Shown piece by piece: positions 11,628 through 21,169 of a stretch of DNA of 64,000 bases. Source of the DNA: Desulforamulus reducens MI-1 (GTDB lineage: Bacteria; Bacillota; Desulfotomaculia; Desulfotomaculales; Desulfotomaculaceae); the NCBI RefSeq assembly GCF_000016165.1, contig NC_009253.1, forward strand, positions 1,832,332 to 1,896,331. The letters are read 5' to 3'. The translations under genes and the position numbers were made by a program. Positions within the stretch are counted from its first letter, which is position 1; each line of letters opens with the position of its first letter. The notes under the pieces are model-generated. The model was not told the DNA's origin. It did not search any database and worked only from the letters and a program-made list of their open reading frames with translations.

Positions 11628-12077
11628 ATGGTTCGCTTTTTAGTCGTCCTGATGGGTACCGTCTTTATTGATTTGTACACTAAGTATATGGTTATGAACA
11701 AAATGGCCGAGGGACAGACCATACCTGTATGGCCAGAAGTTTTCCATTTAACCTACATTCAGAATCCCGGAGCAGCCTTTGGTATGTTGGCCGGCAAAAC
11801 CTGGATATTTATCGGAATTACCTTGGCAGTGTTAGGTGCTATGGTCCTTGGCTACCGTTGGATAAGCCAAGCCGGTGTACTTTATCAATGGGCCCTTGGC
11901 ATGGTGGCAGGAGGGGCCCTGGGCAACTTGGTGGATCGTATTCGATTTGCTAAGGTTATTGATTTTCTTGATTTTAGAATTTGGCCTATTTTTAATTTGG
12001 CCGATACGGCCATATGTATTGGGGTGGCATTCATATTATGGGATGCCCTGGGAGAATTTAGAGCAACAAGAAAATGA
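11628..12077 (+). CDS. lspA: Lipoprotein signal peptidase II embedded in the pyr operon
   Basis: 149 residues with four hydrophobic segments. It cleaves signal peptides from prolipoproteins in the cytoplasmic membrane. Family motifs are clear: QNPGAAFG, GGALGNLVDRI with the first catalytic Asp, VIDFLDF, and FNLADTAIC with the second catalytic Asp. It starts two bases after the pyrF stop and ends 13 bases before pyrE, so it must be co-transcribed with pyrimidine genes. In Bacillus subtilis lspA lies just upstream of pyrR, so the position here may be a local rearrangement. Confidence 0.94.
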   Translation: MVRFLVVLMGTVFIDLYTKYMVMNKMAEGQTIPVWPEVFHLTYIQNPGAAFGMLAGKTWIFIGITLAVLGAMVLGYRWISQAGVLYQWALGMVAGGALGNLVDRIRFAKVIDFLDFRIWPIFNLADTAICIGVAFILWDALGEFRATRK

Positions 12078-12090
12078 GGTGTCTGTTGAC

Positions 12091-12666
12091 ATGAATAGAG
12101 AAGAGATAATAGATATTTTTACAAAAACCGGGGCTATGTTGTCCGGCCATTTTCGTTTAACTTCCGGTAAACATAGCAATCGATATTTTCAATGTGCTCA
12201 GGTGCTGCAGCATCCGCAATACACCCAGAAACTCTGCCAAGAACTGGCAAATCGTTTCGAGAACCAGGGTGTTCAGACAGTTATTGGTCCAGCTATGGGT
12301 GGTATTCTAGTTTCCTATGAAGTGGCTAGGTCCCTGGGTGTACGCAGTTTGTTTACGGAAAGAGAAAACGGCAAGATGTCCCTTAGACGCAGTTTTTCCC
12401 TGCAGCCTGGAGAAAAGGTATTGGTAGTGGAAGATGTTATCACCACCGGGGGATCTGTGGCGGAAGTTATTGAGGTGGTTAAAAGTTTGGGTGGTGAAGT
12501 TGTAGGAGTAGGAGTGCTGGTTGACCGCAGCAATGGCAAGGCCAACCTTGGTGTAAGAACTGAGGCCCTATTAACGGTTTCGGTGGAAACCTACGACCCG
12601 GACAACTGTCCCCTATGCGACCAAGGACTACCGGCTGTAAAACCCGGCAGTCGACAAATAACCTAG
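12091..12666 (+). CDS. pyrE: Orotate phosphoribosyltransferase
   Basis: 191 residues. It joins orotate to PRPP, giving OMP. The PRPP-binding loop VLVVEDVITTGGSV is near residue 110. The N-terminal GAMLSGHFRLTSGKHSN segment is typical of the shorter PyrE type found with PyrF in Firmicutes and archaea. GAGGTGTCTGTTGAC precedes the ATG at 12091. In-frame codons further upstream overlap lspA and are rejected. Last gene of the pyr operon. Confidence 0.95.
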   Translation: MNREEIIDIFTKTGAMLSGHFRLTSGKHSNRYFQCAQVLQHPQYTQKLCQELANRFENQGVQTVIGPAMGGILVSYEVARSLGVRSLFTERENGKMSLRRSFSLQPGEKVLVVEDVITTGGSVAEVIEVVKSLGGEVVGVGVLVDRSNGKANLGVRTEALLTVSVETYDPDNCPLCDQGLPAVKPGSRQIT

Positions 12667-12679
12667 TATTGGAACCGAT

Positions 12680-12718
12680 AAAACTCCTCCTCATGGTGCA
12701 AACTATAGGAGGGTTTTT
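12680..12718 (+). terminator. Terminator of the pyr operon
   Basis: AAAAC-t-CCTCCT pairs with AGGAGG-GTTTT across a 15-base loop, with one bulged base, and ends in a T run. It lies 14 bases after the pyrE stop. Confidence 0.75.
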
Positions 12719-12738
12719 AATTTTTTGGAGGTGTTACC

Positions 12739-14211
12739 ATGCCCGAGAACAGAAAGAAGGTCATCTATCTGGTGGTGGATTCCTTTCATCCTAGGGCATT
12801 GGAACATTGTATGGCACAGGGGAAGCTGCCGACCCTTTCATATTTAATTCAAAAGGGTTCATTACACAAGGCTTGCATTTCTGCCTTTCCCACCGCAACT
12901 CCGACTTGCACCAGTACACTGGCTACCGGGGTATCGCCGACAGAACATAGAATTCCAGGGATGGTATGGTACCATCGGGGTGAAAGGAGAATTGTTGATT
13001 ACGGGTCTACTTGGCTATCTTTTATAAAGAACGGCATTATACAAACAGTACAGGATTTTGTTTATAATCTGAATCACAAGCAATTGGGATGGCAAATACA
13101 AACGATTTATGAGAATTTAGAGTCAAAGGGATATTATACTGCAGCGGTTAACCCCCTTATCTATAGAGGAAACAAAGAATATATCGCCCATATCCCGTTT
13201 ATATTAAAGCTTATTACACTATTTCAACTGGAGGATATGACAATCTATGGCCCAAAGGGTCTTTCCTTAGGGCGTACCCATCAGCCCCCGGGAGACTTGC
13301 GTCAGAGTATCAAAGAGTTTCGTTATTGGAGAAAATTTGGCATAAATGACAAGTTTGCTGTAAAAGCAACCCAATGGTTCCTAGGGCAACAAAACAGTCC
13401 GGATTTACTAAGCGTTTATCTGCCGGATACCGACAGCATTGCCCATGCCAAAGATCCTGATTGTTGCGAACCCTGCTTGACAAGGCTGGATAAACATCTG
13501 GGAAGTATCCTTAACTGTTTTGGTAACTGGGACAAAGCACTGGCAGAGAGGGTATTTATTATTGTCGGAGATCATGCGCAATCTGCCCTAATACCGGGAA
13601 AAAAGGCTTTGGCTAATGTGCCGGAAATACTTGGGTTGTACTCCCAGCTCAGGGCGGGTGAAGATTTTACCCATGATAAGGATATTGTAATATGTTCCAA
13701 TGAACGCATGGCCTATATTTATCTATTACGGTATCAACGGGGTATGAAGGAAAATATTGTTGCTTGCTTGTTAAAGGAAAAGAAGATAGATCAAATTGTC
13801 TGGAAAGCTGACGGTTGGTATCATGTTGCCACAGACCGAGGAAAGCTTTCCTTCTCTATGGGAACCGGCCATCACGATTGCTATGGCAATCAATGGCAAG
13901 TCAAAGGGGAGAAGGGCGCGTTGGATTTAAAACTGGATGGAGAATCTATCCAGTATGGTGATTACCCCAATGCTTTGGAACGCATTGCTCAATGTTTAGA
14001 TAATCCCCATGCTGGGGATTTTGCAGTCACTGCTAAACCTGGCTTTATCATTCATGGAGAAGGGGCACCAAGGTGGCCGGGCAGGGGAAGCCATGGCTCC
14101 CTGTATCGGGAAGATTCATTGGTTCCTTTAATCATAAGCGGGGCTCCTGCTAAAATGGAGAAGCCCCGGCTGATGGATATAGTTTCCTTTCTTAAGTCCT
14201 TGTTTTTATGA
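12739..14211 (+). CDS. Alkaline-phosphatase superfamily phosphodiesterase / nucleotide pyrophosphatase
   Basis: 490 residues. The N-terminus VIYLVVDSFHPRALE is the metal-binding start of the type I phosphodiesterase / nucleotide pyrophosphatase family. AFPTATPTCTSTLATG (near residue 55) carries the nucleophile Thr. The metal-binding Asp/His residues in LPDTDSIAH (near residue 232) and GDHAQS (near 277) complete the pattern. No signal peptide is visible, so a cytoplasmic location is likely. Substrate is unknown; relatives act on phosphodiesters, phosphonoacetate or 2,3-bisphosphoglycerate. GGAGGTG precedes the ATG. It is a single gene facing rqcH. Confidence 0.8.
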   Translation: MPENRKKVIYLVVDSFHPRALEHCMAQGKLPTLSYLIQKGSLHKACISAFPTATPTCTSTLATGVSPTEHRIPGMVWYHRGERRIVDYGSTWLSFIKNGIIQTVQDFVYNLNHKQLGWQIQTIYENLESKGYYTAAVNPLIYRGNKEYIAHIPFILKLITLFQLEDMTIYGPKGLSLGRTHQPPGDLRQSIKEFRYWRKFGINDKFAVKATQWFLGQQNSPDLLSVYLPDTDSIAHAKDPDCCEPCLTRLDKHLGSILNCFGNWDKALAERVFIIVGDHAQSALIPGKKALANVPEILGLYSQLRAGEDFTHDKDIVICSNERMAYIYLLRYQRGMKENIVACLLKEKKIDQIVWKADGWYHVATDRGKLSFSMGTGHHDCYGNQWQVKGEKGALDLKLDGESIQYGDYPNALERIAQCLDNPHAGDFAVTAKPGFIIHGEGAPRWPGRGSHGSLYREDSLVPLIISGAPAKMEKPRLMDIVSFLKSLFL

Positions 14212-14247
14212 TTTATCACTGTAAGGTATTTCGGTTGGCATGAGCTC

Positions 14248-16026
14248 TTAATCTTTTTTTGCAGCCAATTGGTCCACCAGTTCCTCGCTGGGCGCGACAT
14301 AGAGGGTTTGTTGGTTATCGTATATAACCATCCCCGGTTTGGCACCCTTGGGTTTGCGTACATGCCGCCGCAGAGTGAAATCAACCGGCACCTTCCCGGA
14401 TTGTCTTGATTTACTAAACCAAGCAGCGAGGGTGGCTGCTTCTAGTAAAGTTTGATTTGGCACTTCTCCCGCAGGATTACGAATGATGACGTGAGAGCCT
14501 GGAATATCTTTAGTATGCAACCAAATGTCGTCCTCGCTGGCCAGACGTAAGGATAGGTAATCATTTTGTTTATTATTTTTACCTACCAAAATGGTAAAGC
14601 CCTCGGAAGATAGAAAAGACATGGGTTGGGGACGAAGTTTTTCTTTTTGAGAGCGATTTTTAACCTGTTGTATTTTAGGCTTAAGGTAGGCTTGCTCTTC
14701 TAATTCACTACGTATTTCCTTTAGATCCTCCTGATACATTGCTTGGGAAAGGGCCGTATCCACTGCATCAAGATAGTTCAGCTCGGATTCTGCCTGCTCC
14801 AATTGTTGGGTCACTGCATTCCGGGTATTTTTAGCCTTCAAATATTTTCTAAAGTATTCCTGGGCATTTTGGGAGGGGGTTAACGACGAATCCATTGCGA
14901 TGATTGTTTCTGTTCCCGCTGGATCATAAAAGTTTTGCACCCTGGCCTCTTTTCCCTGGTCAATTTGATACAGATTTGCTGTCAATAACTCCCCAAAGAT
15001 ACGATACTCATCAGCTTTTTCGGCGGAGGCGAGGGATTTCTGATAGAGTGATATCTTCTTTTTTAAGCGACCGATTTCCTTGCGGACTGTCTGTAAAAGA
15101 GAATGGCGGAAGGACTCCAATTGTCTGAGTTCGATAATTTTTCTATAGTAGCCATCCAAAACATGACTGATACTGCCTGTTTCTTTTTTGAAAAACTTTA
15201 GATGTGATAGATCAATGGCAGAAAAATCCACTGGTAATTCGCGGCGGTCCAAAAGTAGTGTGGGTTGAAAGTACCCCTTTTCAAGTAGCTCACCAAGGTA
15301 TTGAATTTGTTGCCACAGTTGAGTTAATTCATAATCGCCACAGTGTTCTAATCTATAGTCAACTGCCAACCCTGCCCTGAACACCAACTCCCGACAGGTT
15401 AAGGGCCCCACACCGGCAATTCTCTGTAAAAAAATATCTGTAACCTTGAGGTCAATATCCCCGGACATCAAGATCTCTCTAAATTGATCCTCCGTTAGCT
15501 TACGGGGATCGAATTTGCTTTGCTCCGGAGGCGACAGGTAAGGACGATTCGGTAAAACTTCCCGATAACGGGAAACGGCATGGGAGTAACGATGAATGCC
15601 ATCCAAAATAGTGTTAGTTGTGGGATCCACCAGTAGTATATTACTATGTTTTCCCATGACCTCGCAGATTAAATGCTTTTCTCCGGGACGGCCCAGTTCG
15701 TCGCGGGAATCTACGGTAAATTGCAAAATTCGTTCTAAACCAATCTGTTCCACAGAACGAATGCGACCGCCTTCAAGGTGTTTGCGCAGCACCATACAAA
15801 AGATCGGCGGAGATAGGGGATTTACATGGGAGGCTTGGGTAAAATGAATGCGGGCATCCCGAGCATCTGCAGAGATAAGGAGCCTTTGTTTACCCTTTTC
15901 TCGGGTATGAATAACCAGTATAAGTTCATGGGTAGTGGGTTGTTGGATTTTCTCAACCCGACCTCCCACTAATCCACTTGTCAGCTCTTGGGCCACAGCG
16001 GCCATGACCAAACCATCAAATGCCAT
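14248..16026 (-). CDS. rqcH: RqcH / NFACT ribosome-associated quality control protein
   Basis: 592 residues. An NFACT-N domain (MAFDGLVMAAVAQEL onward) is followed by helix-hairpin-helix and coiled-coil regions (about residues 280-440). A C-terminal NFACT-R domain carries DDIWLHTKDIPGSHVIIR near residue 505. RqcH binds obstructed 50S subunits and recruits tRNA-Ala to add C-terminal alanine tails; older annotations call it fibronectin-binding protein A. Where I recall an Asp-Arg pair in the Bacillus protein, this one reads Glu98-Arg99 (GLERIL). GGAGAAG precedes the ATG. It is divergent from the Ca2+ ATPase gene. Confidence 0.92.
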   Translation of the reverse strand: MAFDGLVMAAVAQELTSGLVGGRVEKIQQPTTHELILVIHTREKGKQRLLISADARDARIHFTQASHVNPLSPPIFCMVLRKHLEGGRIRSVEQIGLERILQFTVDSRDELGRPGEKHLICEVMGKHSNILLVDPTTNTILDGIHRYSHAVSRYREVLPNRPYLSPPEQSKFDPRKLTEDQFREILMSGDIDLKVTDIFLQRIAGVGPLTCRELVFRAGLAVDYRLEHCGDYELTQLWQQIQYLGELLEKGYFQPTLLLDRRELPVDFSAIDLSHLKFFKKETGSISHVLDGYYRKIIELRQLESFRHSLLQTVRKEIGRLKKKISLYQKSLASAEKADEYRIFGELLTANLYQIDQGKEARVQNFYDPAGTETIIAMDSSLTPSQNAQEYFRKYLKAKNTRNAVTQQLEQAESELNYLDAVDTALSQAMYQEDLKEIRSELEEQAYLKPKIQQVKNRSQKEKLRPQPMSFLSSEGFTILVGKNNKQNDYLSLRLASEDDIWLHTKDIPGSHVIIRNPAGEVPNQTLLEAATLAAWFSKSRQSGKVPVDFTLRRHVRKPKGAKPGMVIYDNQQTLYVAPSEELVDQLAAKKD

Positions 16027-16081
16027 TTTGTATCTTCTCCTTCCACTCCTCTTATTTTAACGAACCCTATGAACGATGTCA

Positions 16082-16098
16082 TCCTATATTCCATAGGA
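16082..16098. promoter_or_regulatory. Inverted repeat in the rqcH / Ca-ATPase divergent gap
   Basis: TCCTAT and ATAGGA flank a five-base centre. A second imperfect repeat, AATACAAGG..CCTGTATT, lies at 16170-16191 just before the ATPase ribosome site. Either could be an operator or an mRNA hairpin. No regulator is known. Confidence 0.25.
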
Positions 16099-16207
16099 GA
16101 ATAAAATCAAAATCAGCGTTACCTAAATAATGGGTCTTTTTTCAGGACAGGCTGAATAAATTTAAAATTAATACAAGGACAAACCTGTATTTTGGAGGGG
16201 AGACACA

Positions 16208-18958
16208 ATGACTACGCGTTGGTTTGAAATGGGGAGACAGGAGGTCATAGACAAACTGGGAAGCTGTCCCGAAAAAGGATTGGACGAGCAACAGGCCAGA
16301 GAAAGGTTGGAGAAAATTGGTCCTAATAAGTTAACCAGCTCTAAAAAAAAATCACCATGGAAAATGCTTTTGGATCAATTTAAAGACTTTATGGTTTTAG
16401 TCCTGATTGCAGCGACCTTTGTGTCAGGCATGTTAGGAGAATGGGCCGATGCAGTGACCATTATGATAATTGTTGTTGTCAATGCAATCCTTGGTTTTGT
16501 GCAGGAGTTTCGAGCGGAAAAATCAATGGAAGCACTAAAGGCTCTAACAGCACCGGAGGCTTTGATAATTCGTGATGGTATTGAAAGGAAAATTCCGGCC
16601 TCTGATCTGGTTCCCGGTGATATTGTTTTATTGGACACGGGCGATAAGGTTCCGGCAGACCTTAGGCTACTGTCTGTAGCCAATTTAGGAGTTGAAGAAT
16701 CTGCTCTTACCGGTGAATCCAACCCTGTAAAGAAAAGGGTGGAAAATATGGCCGACCAAAGTGAAGTTAGTTTAGGTGACACCCATAACATGGCCTACAT
16801 GGGAACGGTGGTTGTCCGTGGTAAAGGTAAGGGCATCGTTGTAGCCACAGGGATGTTTACTGAAATGGGTCATATAACAAAGATGATTCAAGAGGCGGCA
16901 GAAGAACAAACACCCTTGCAAAGAAGGTTAGATCAACTGGGTAAAGCCCTAGTTGTCTTTTGCCTTTTAATCTGCGCCCTGGTTGTGGTGCTTGGCGTTA
17001 TGCGGGGAGAGCCAGTTTATCAAATGTTTTTAGCAGGGGTAAGCCTTGCTGTGGCAGCGATTCCTGAGGGGTTGCCGGCCATTGTAACCATTGCATTGGC
17101 CATAGGGGTGCAAAGAATGATTAAAAGAAATGCCATCATTCGACGATTGCCTGCAGTGGAAACCTTGGGCTGTGCCACAGTTATTTGCAGTGATAAAACA
17201 GGTACACTGACAGAAAACCAAATGACAGTTCGGGAGGTGTTGGTAGGGAACACTAAGGTTAGAGTTAGCGGAGAGGGATATGATCCGAAGGGAGAGTTCC
17301 GCTTTGATGGTCCTAAGGGTCCAGAATTCTCTTTGTTGTTAAAATGCGCTGCCCTTTGTAACAATGCTAAATTAACCAAAGGTGAAATTACGGTCGGTGG
17401 TATTTTTAGAAATTTAAATAAAGGCAATCTTTCCCGAGTATGGGGAGTTGCAGGGGACCCTACCGAAGGGGCCTTAATGGTTATGGCCGCCAAGGGTAAG
17501 ATCTGGCGAAAGGACCTGGAAAGTGATGAACAGCGAATAATGGAATTTCCCTTTGATAGTATTCGTAAACGCATGTCAGTTATATATCAGGATACTAAAG
17601 GCAATTTAACTGCCTATGCAAAGGGTGCCCCGGATGTGATGCTGGATTTATGTACCCATATCCAACGGGATGGTAGGGTGATTCCTTTAAGTGATCATAC
17701 AAAGCAGGAAATTCTAAAGAAAAATTCTGAGATGGCCAATAACGCATTGCGGGTTCTGGCCCTAGCCTATCGGAATTTGGGGACTGTTACTGCCGAGGAC
17801 GACTTAAATGAAGATCAAGTGGAACAACAATTGATTCTGCTGGGATTAGCGGGGATGATTGATCCGCCCAGACCCTCGGCCATTCAGTCCATTCAAGCTT
17901 GCCGTCGTGCAGGCATTCATACAGTCATGATTACCGGTGACCATCAATTAACTGCCCAAGCGGTGGCGAAAGAATTAGGTCTCCTAGCCAGGAATGCCAA
18001 GGTATTAACCGGTGCTCAATTGGATCGGCTCGATGATGATGAACTGCAAGCCCAAGCAGAACTCACTTCGGTATATGCAAGGGTTACACCAAAACATAAA
18101 TTACGTATTGTCAGGGCATTAAAGTGCAATGGGCATGTGGTGGCTATGACCGGTGACGGAGTCAATGATGCCCCAGCAGTAAAAGAAGCAGACATTGGTG
18201 TAGCCATGGGAAAAGCCGGCACAGATGTAACGAAGGAAGCCTCAGCAATGGTGTTGGCCGATGATAACTTCAGTACCATTGCAGCAGCCATTGAAGAGGG
18301 AAGGGCGATCTACGATAACATTCGGAAGTTTATCCGTTATTTGCTTTCTTGCAACGTGGGAGAGGTATTAACGATGTTTTTAGCTGTGTTGATGGGCATG
18401 CCGTTACCGTTATTACCCATTCAAATTCTTTGGATGAATTTGGTGACCGATGGATTACCGGCCATGGCATTGGGGGTGGATCCGCCGGAGAAGGATATTA
18501 TGTATCGACGCCCCAGGGATCCTCAGGAAAGTGTTTTCTCCCAAGGGCTAGGGTGGAGAATTATGAGCACCGGCACTATCTTTGCACTGGGTACTTTGAT
18601 AGCCTTTGCCGTAGGTTTGATGATGGGTCAAGTGGAACTGGCAAGAACCATGGCCTTTAATACCCTGGTTTTCTTTCAACTATTTTTTGTGTTTTCTTGC
18701 CGATCGGAAAGACACTCTGTTGCAGAAATTGGTATGTTTGGAAATCCTCATTTAGTTTTGGCGGTGATAACGTCGGCTTGTCTGCAACTTTCGGTTAACT
18801 ATATCAGTTTCTTGCAACCCATTTTTCACATCACCCCACTTGAACTTAAGCATTGGGTCGTTGTTTTAAGTATTGCCTTGGTACCCCAGGTGCTTAGTTC
18901 CCTCGGTAAGGCCATAAAGGACAGAGCAAAGGAAAAAATCATGTATATCAAAGCATAA
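16208..18958 (+). CDS. P-type Ca2+-translocating ATPase (SERCA-like)
   Basis: 916 residues, the length of bacterial SERCA-type pumps such as Bacillus YloB. An N-terminal cation ATPase domain is followed by paired helices, the actuator motif ALTGES near residue 180, and IPEGLPAIVTIA in helix 4 (Ca2+ site). The phosphorylation motif CSDKTGTLT is near residue 333 and the hinge motif MTGDGVNDAP near residue 650. NLVTDGLPAMALG in helix 6 is the other Ca2+-site signature. It exports Ca2+ (possibly Mn2+) from the cytoplasm. GGAGGGG precedes the ATG. Monocistronic, with a terminator directly after. Confidence 0.92.
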   Translation: MTTRWFEMGRQEVIDKLGSCPEKGLDEQQARERLEKIGPNKLTSSKKKSPWKMLLDQFKDFMVLVLIAATFVSGMLGEWADAVTIMIIVVVNAILGFVQEFRAEKSMEALKALTAPEALIIRDGIERKIPASDLVPGDIVLLDTGDKVPADLRLLSVANLGVEESALTGESNPVKKRVENMADQSEVSLGDTHNMAYMGTVVVRGKGKGIVVATGMFTEMGHITKMIQEAAEEQTPLQRRLDQLGKALVVFCLLICALVVVLGVMRGEPVYQMFLAGVSLAVAAIPEGLPAIVTIALAIGVQRMIKRNAIIRRLPAVETLGCATVICSDKTGTLTENQMTVREVLVGNTKVRVSGEGYDPKGEFRFDGPKGPEFSLLLKCAALCNNAKLTKGEITVGGIFRNLNKGNLSRVWGVAGDPTEGALMVMAAKGKIWRKDLESDEQRIMEFPFDSIRKRMSVIYQDTKGNLTAYAKGAPDVMLDLCTHIQRDGRVIPLSDHTKQEILKKNSEMANNALRVLALAYRNLGTVTAEDDLNEDQVEQQLILLGLAGMIDPPRPSAIQSIQACRRAGIHTVMITGDHQLTAQAVAKELGLLARNAKVLTGAQLDRLDDDELQAQAELTSVYARVTPKHKLRIVRALKCNGHVVAMTGDGVNDAPAVKEADIGVAMGKAGTDVTKEASAMVLADDNFSTIAAAIEEGRAIYDNIRKFIRYLLSCNVGEVLTMFLAVLMGMPLPLLPIQILWMNLVTDGLPAMALGVDPPEKDIMYRRPRDPQESVFSQGLGWRIMSTGTIFALGTLIAFAVGLMMGQVELARTMAFNTLVFFQLFFVFSCRSERHSVAEIGMFGNPHLVLAVITSACLQLSVNYISFLQPIFHITPLELKHWVVVLSIALVPQVLSSLGKAIKDRAKEKIMYIKA

Positions 18959-18990
18959 GAAAAACCCGGGGAACATTCCGGGTTTTTCTT
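18959..18990 (+). terminator. Terminator after the Ca-ATPase gene
   Basis: GAAAAACCCGG and CCGGGTTTTTC are separated by a short loop and followed by TT. The flanking A and T tracts make it able to work on both strands, but the chemotaxis gene's own 3' end lies more than 100 bases away. Confidence 0.85.
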
Positions 18991-19100
18991 ATGAAATCAG
19001 AAAGTATAAAACTTTCCGATTTCATAAGGGCAACTAAGGCTTACGCCGTCGCCTAAAGGCTCTCGTGCCCTATAGGGTATGGCGTAAGCCAAGTTTTCTT
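18991..19100. repeat. Structured intergenic repeat, copy A
   Basis: Between convergent genes. It contains a hairpin GAAATC-a-GAAAGT / ACTTTC-c-GATTTC (18993-19023 or so), then AAGGGCAACTAAGGCT (19026-19041). A long stem follows, GGCTTACGCC / GGCGTAAGCC, closing near 19090. The 16-base core matches copy B (55305-55320) at 15 positions, and CTCTCGTGCCCT (19060-19071) is identical in copy C (59046-59057). No open frame of note. I do not recognise a known RNA family. Confidence 0.7.
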
Positions 19101-19106
19101 TAACAC

Positions 19107-20903
19107 CTATACTTTAAAACGGGCAGCTGTTTCTCTTAATTCCTCGGCCATATTTGAAAGGGTTTCACTGGAAGCGGCCAGTTCTTCCATAATGGCTGTT
19201 TGCTCTTCGGCCGAACCGGCAATGTTTTGCACACCGGAAGAAATTTGATGGGTGGATGACGCAACGTCTTGTATTTGGCTATTTAATTCTTGAATGGAGG
19301 AAAGTATTTTTTGGAATGAACTGGCAACTTGCTTGACAATTTTGGTTCCTTTATCAACTTCATCCATTTCCGTAGCCATGGTATTGACAGCATTACTGGA
19401 CTCGGTCTGTATGGAAAAAATTAAATCCTTAATCTCTTTGGCTGCGGTGGCACTTTCCTCAGCTAACTTCCTAACCTCCTCAGCCACCACTGCAAAACCT
19501 CGTCCCTGCTCACCGGCCCGGGCTGCTTCAATGGCAGCGTTTAATGCCAAAAGGTTTGTTTGTTCGGCAATTTGAGTGATCATTTCTACAATCTGTGTAA
19601 TGCGACCGGAGGTGTGATTTAGTTCATTAATAACCCCGGCTACTTTTTCGGTAGAATCTTTGATGGATTGCATTTGATGTTCAATTTGATTGAGTTCCTG
19701 ATGGCCGTGATCCGCAGATTGATTTGCCATCTCGGAGGCTGTATGTACCATTGCAGTGTTTTGAGTTACTTTTTCTACAGTTGCTGCCAGTTCTGTCAAG
19801 GTAGTAGCAGCTTCGTTAGCTGATGCTGAACACTGTTGGGTGCTAGAGGTTAATTCTTGGCTGGCTGCAGAAACTGTTCCAGCCTTTTCTGATATATGGA
19901 GCACCAGATCCTTCAGGGCGATGGACATTTGGTTGAAGGCTGTACCCAGCTTGCCCACTTCATCGCGGTTTTTGATGTTAATTTCTTCTCCGGTCAGATC
20001 TCCCTCGGCAATTTTAGCTACACTTTGTTCCAAAAGAACAATGGGTTTAGCGATGATGTTTGATGCATAATAAGCAACAATGAGGCTGCTCAATAGGGAA
20101 AATATAATAATCACGGTAATAAGAGTAATTAAGTCTTTGACTGCTTCCTTAACACGGTTATGTTCGATTGTTACTAAGCTATTAACATATGCTATTAAAT
20201 TTTGCCCAGCAGTTACCGTATTGCCGATGGTTCCTTTATCCGCTAAGGTCTGCATTTGGATACTTTTTAAGGTGTTAAATTCCTTTGCGTCTCCATTGAT
20301 AATTTGATCCTGAGAAGTGGCTTGACGAATATTAATTAAGTTTCCTGCATAGGCCTTATAGATTGAAACCTGCCGATTATATTGATTATAGAATTCTTTA
20401 CCCTTTTGGGTTTTCAGAATGGATCGAAGCTTGGCTAAAGAAGCATTGGTTTCAGACATTTTGCTGTTGTGTTGTTCCAAATAGTCCATATCCCCGGTTA
20501 TCAGATAGTTTCTTAGATCTAGGGCTGATTTTTGCAGAAGAATCAGGGATTCATTGGTCTGATTGATAACAAGAACTCGTTGATCAATTAATTGATCGTA
20601 GTTTGTCATTATTTTGTGCATATTGTTGTAGGACAAGCCCCCTACAAGTAGCAGTAAAGTAATAAGTAGCCCAAAGCCAGTAAAAAGTTTTCTTTTAATG
20701 GGAAATGCATTATTGGAAATCTTAGCTTCAAAAAAATCACATTTTCTGCAGAAAGGGATTTTTTCTGCCACTGTTCCTTGAACCTCACCGGTGCAAAGGG
20801 TTCCCGGGACTTTCCAACAATTTATGCCCTGGCTCTGTGTGAAGGCAGGACAAGCTAATTTTCTATCTTCTGGACAATTTAGATAATCCCAACAATTGGC
20901 CAT
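19107..20903 (-). CDS. Methyl-accepting chemotaxis protein with Cys-rich two-CW N-terminus
   Basis: 598 residues. The first 55 residues are Cys-rich ([27 protein letters not shown]), matching the two-CW domain seen on sensor proteins of metal-reducing and sulfate-reducing bacteria. A membrane helix (about 76-94), a helical periplasmic sensor domain, a second helix (about 265-288) and HAMP follow. The signalling domain carries the canonical tip [19 protein letters not shown]. The start at 20903 follows GGGGAGGAA; an in-frame ATG 48 bases upstream has no ribosome site. The Cys-rich part would be cytoplasmic and might bind a metal or sense redox state; that is inference. Confidence 0.92.
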   Translation of the reverse strand: MANCWDYLNCPEDRKLACPAFTQSQGINCWKVPGTLCTGEVQGTVAEKIPFCRKCDFFEAKISNNAFPIKRKLFTGFGLLITLLLLVGGLSYNNMHKIMTNYDQLIDQRVLVINQTNESLILLQKSALDLRNYLITGDMDYLEQHNSKMSETNASLAKLRSILKTQKGKEFYNQYNRQVSIYKAYAGNLINIRQATSQDQIINGDAKEFNTLKSIQMQTLADKGTIGNTVTAGQNLIAYVNSLVTIEHNRVKEAVKDLITLITVIIIFSLLSSLIVAYYASNIIAKPIVLLEQSVAKIAEGDLTGEEINIKNRDEVGKLGTAFNQMSIALKDLVLHISEKAGTVSAASQELTSSTQQCSASANEAATTLTELAATVEKVTQNTAMVHTASEMANQSADHGHQELNQIEHQMQSIKDSTEKVAGVINELNHTSGRITQIVEMITQIAEQTNLLALNAAIEAARAGEQGRGFAVVAEEVRKLAEESATAAKEIKDLIFSIQTESSNAVNTMATEMDEVDKGTKIVKQVASSFQKILSSIQELNSQIQDVASSTHQISSGVQNIAGSAEEQTAIMEELAASSETLSNMAEELRETAARFKV

Positions 20904-21169
20904 TTTAATGTTCCTCCCCGATAATAAGTTAAAAATTGCCAATATTTTCAACCATATTATTTATATTCTATCAACATATCCATGCGCAGTCCATATAAAG
21001 ATTCAAATAACTCATTGCAAACAGGACATCTAAATACCTGCCAAAACGATATACAATGTACATTTTAATAATAAGAAGGAAATATATAGGATTTAGTAGA
21101 AATTTAGCGTTCATATGGATATACTACAAAAATAGTTAAACAAAGATGATTTCAAGGAGGTAAAAAAAC

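Noticed and set aside
11875-12090. N-terminal extension of pyrE overlapping lspA
   Set aside because: The extension merely translates lspA out of frame. The ATG at 12091 has a ribosome site and gives the normal PyrE length.
18991-19100. Repeat copy A as a GEMM c-di-GMP riboswitch (AGGGCAAC near a chemotaxis gene)
   Set aside because: The core lacks the GEMM tetraloop-receptor segments, and the element lies at the 3' ends of two convergent genes, not in a leader.
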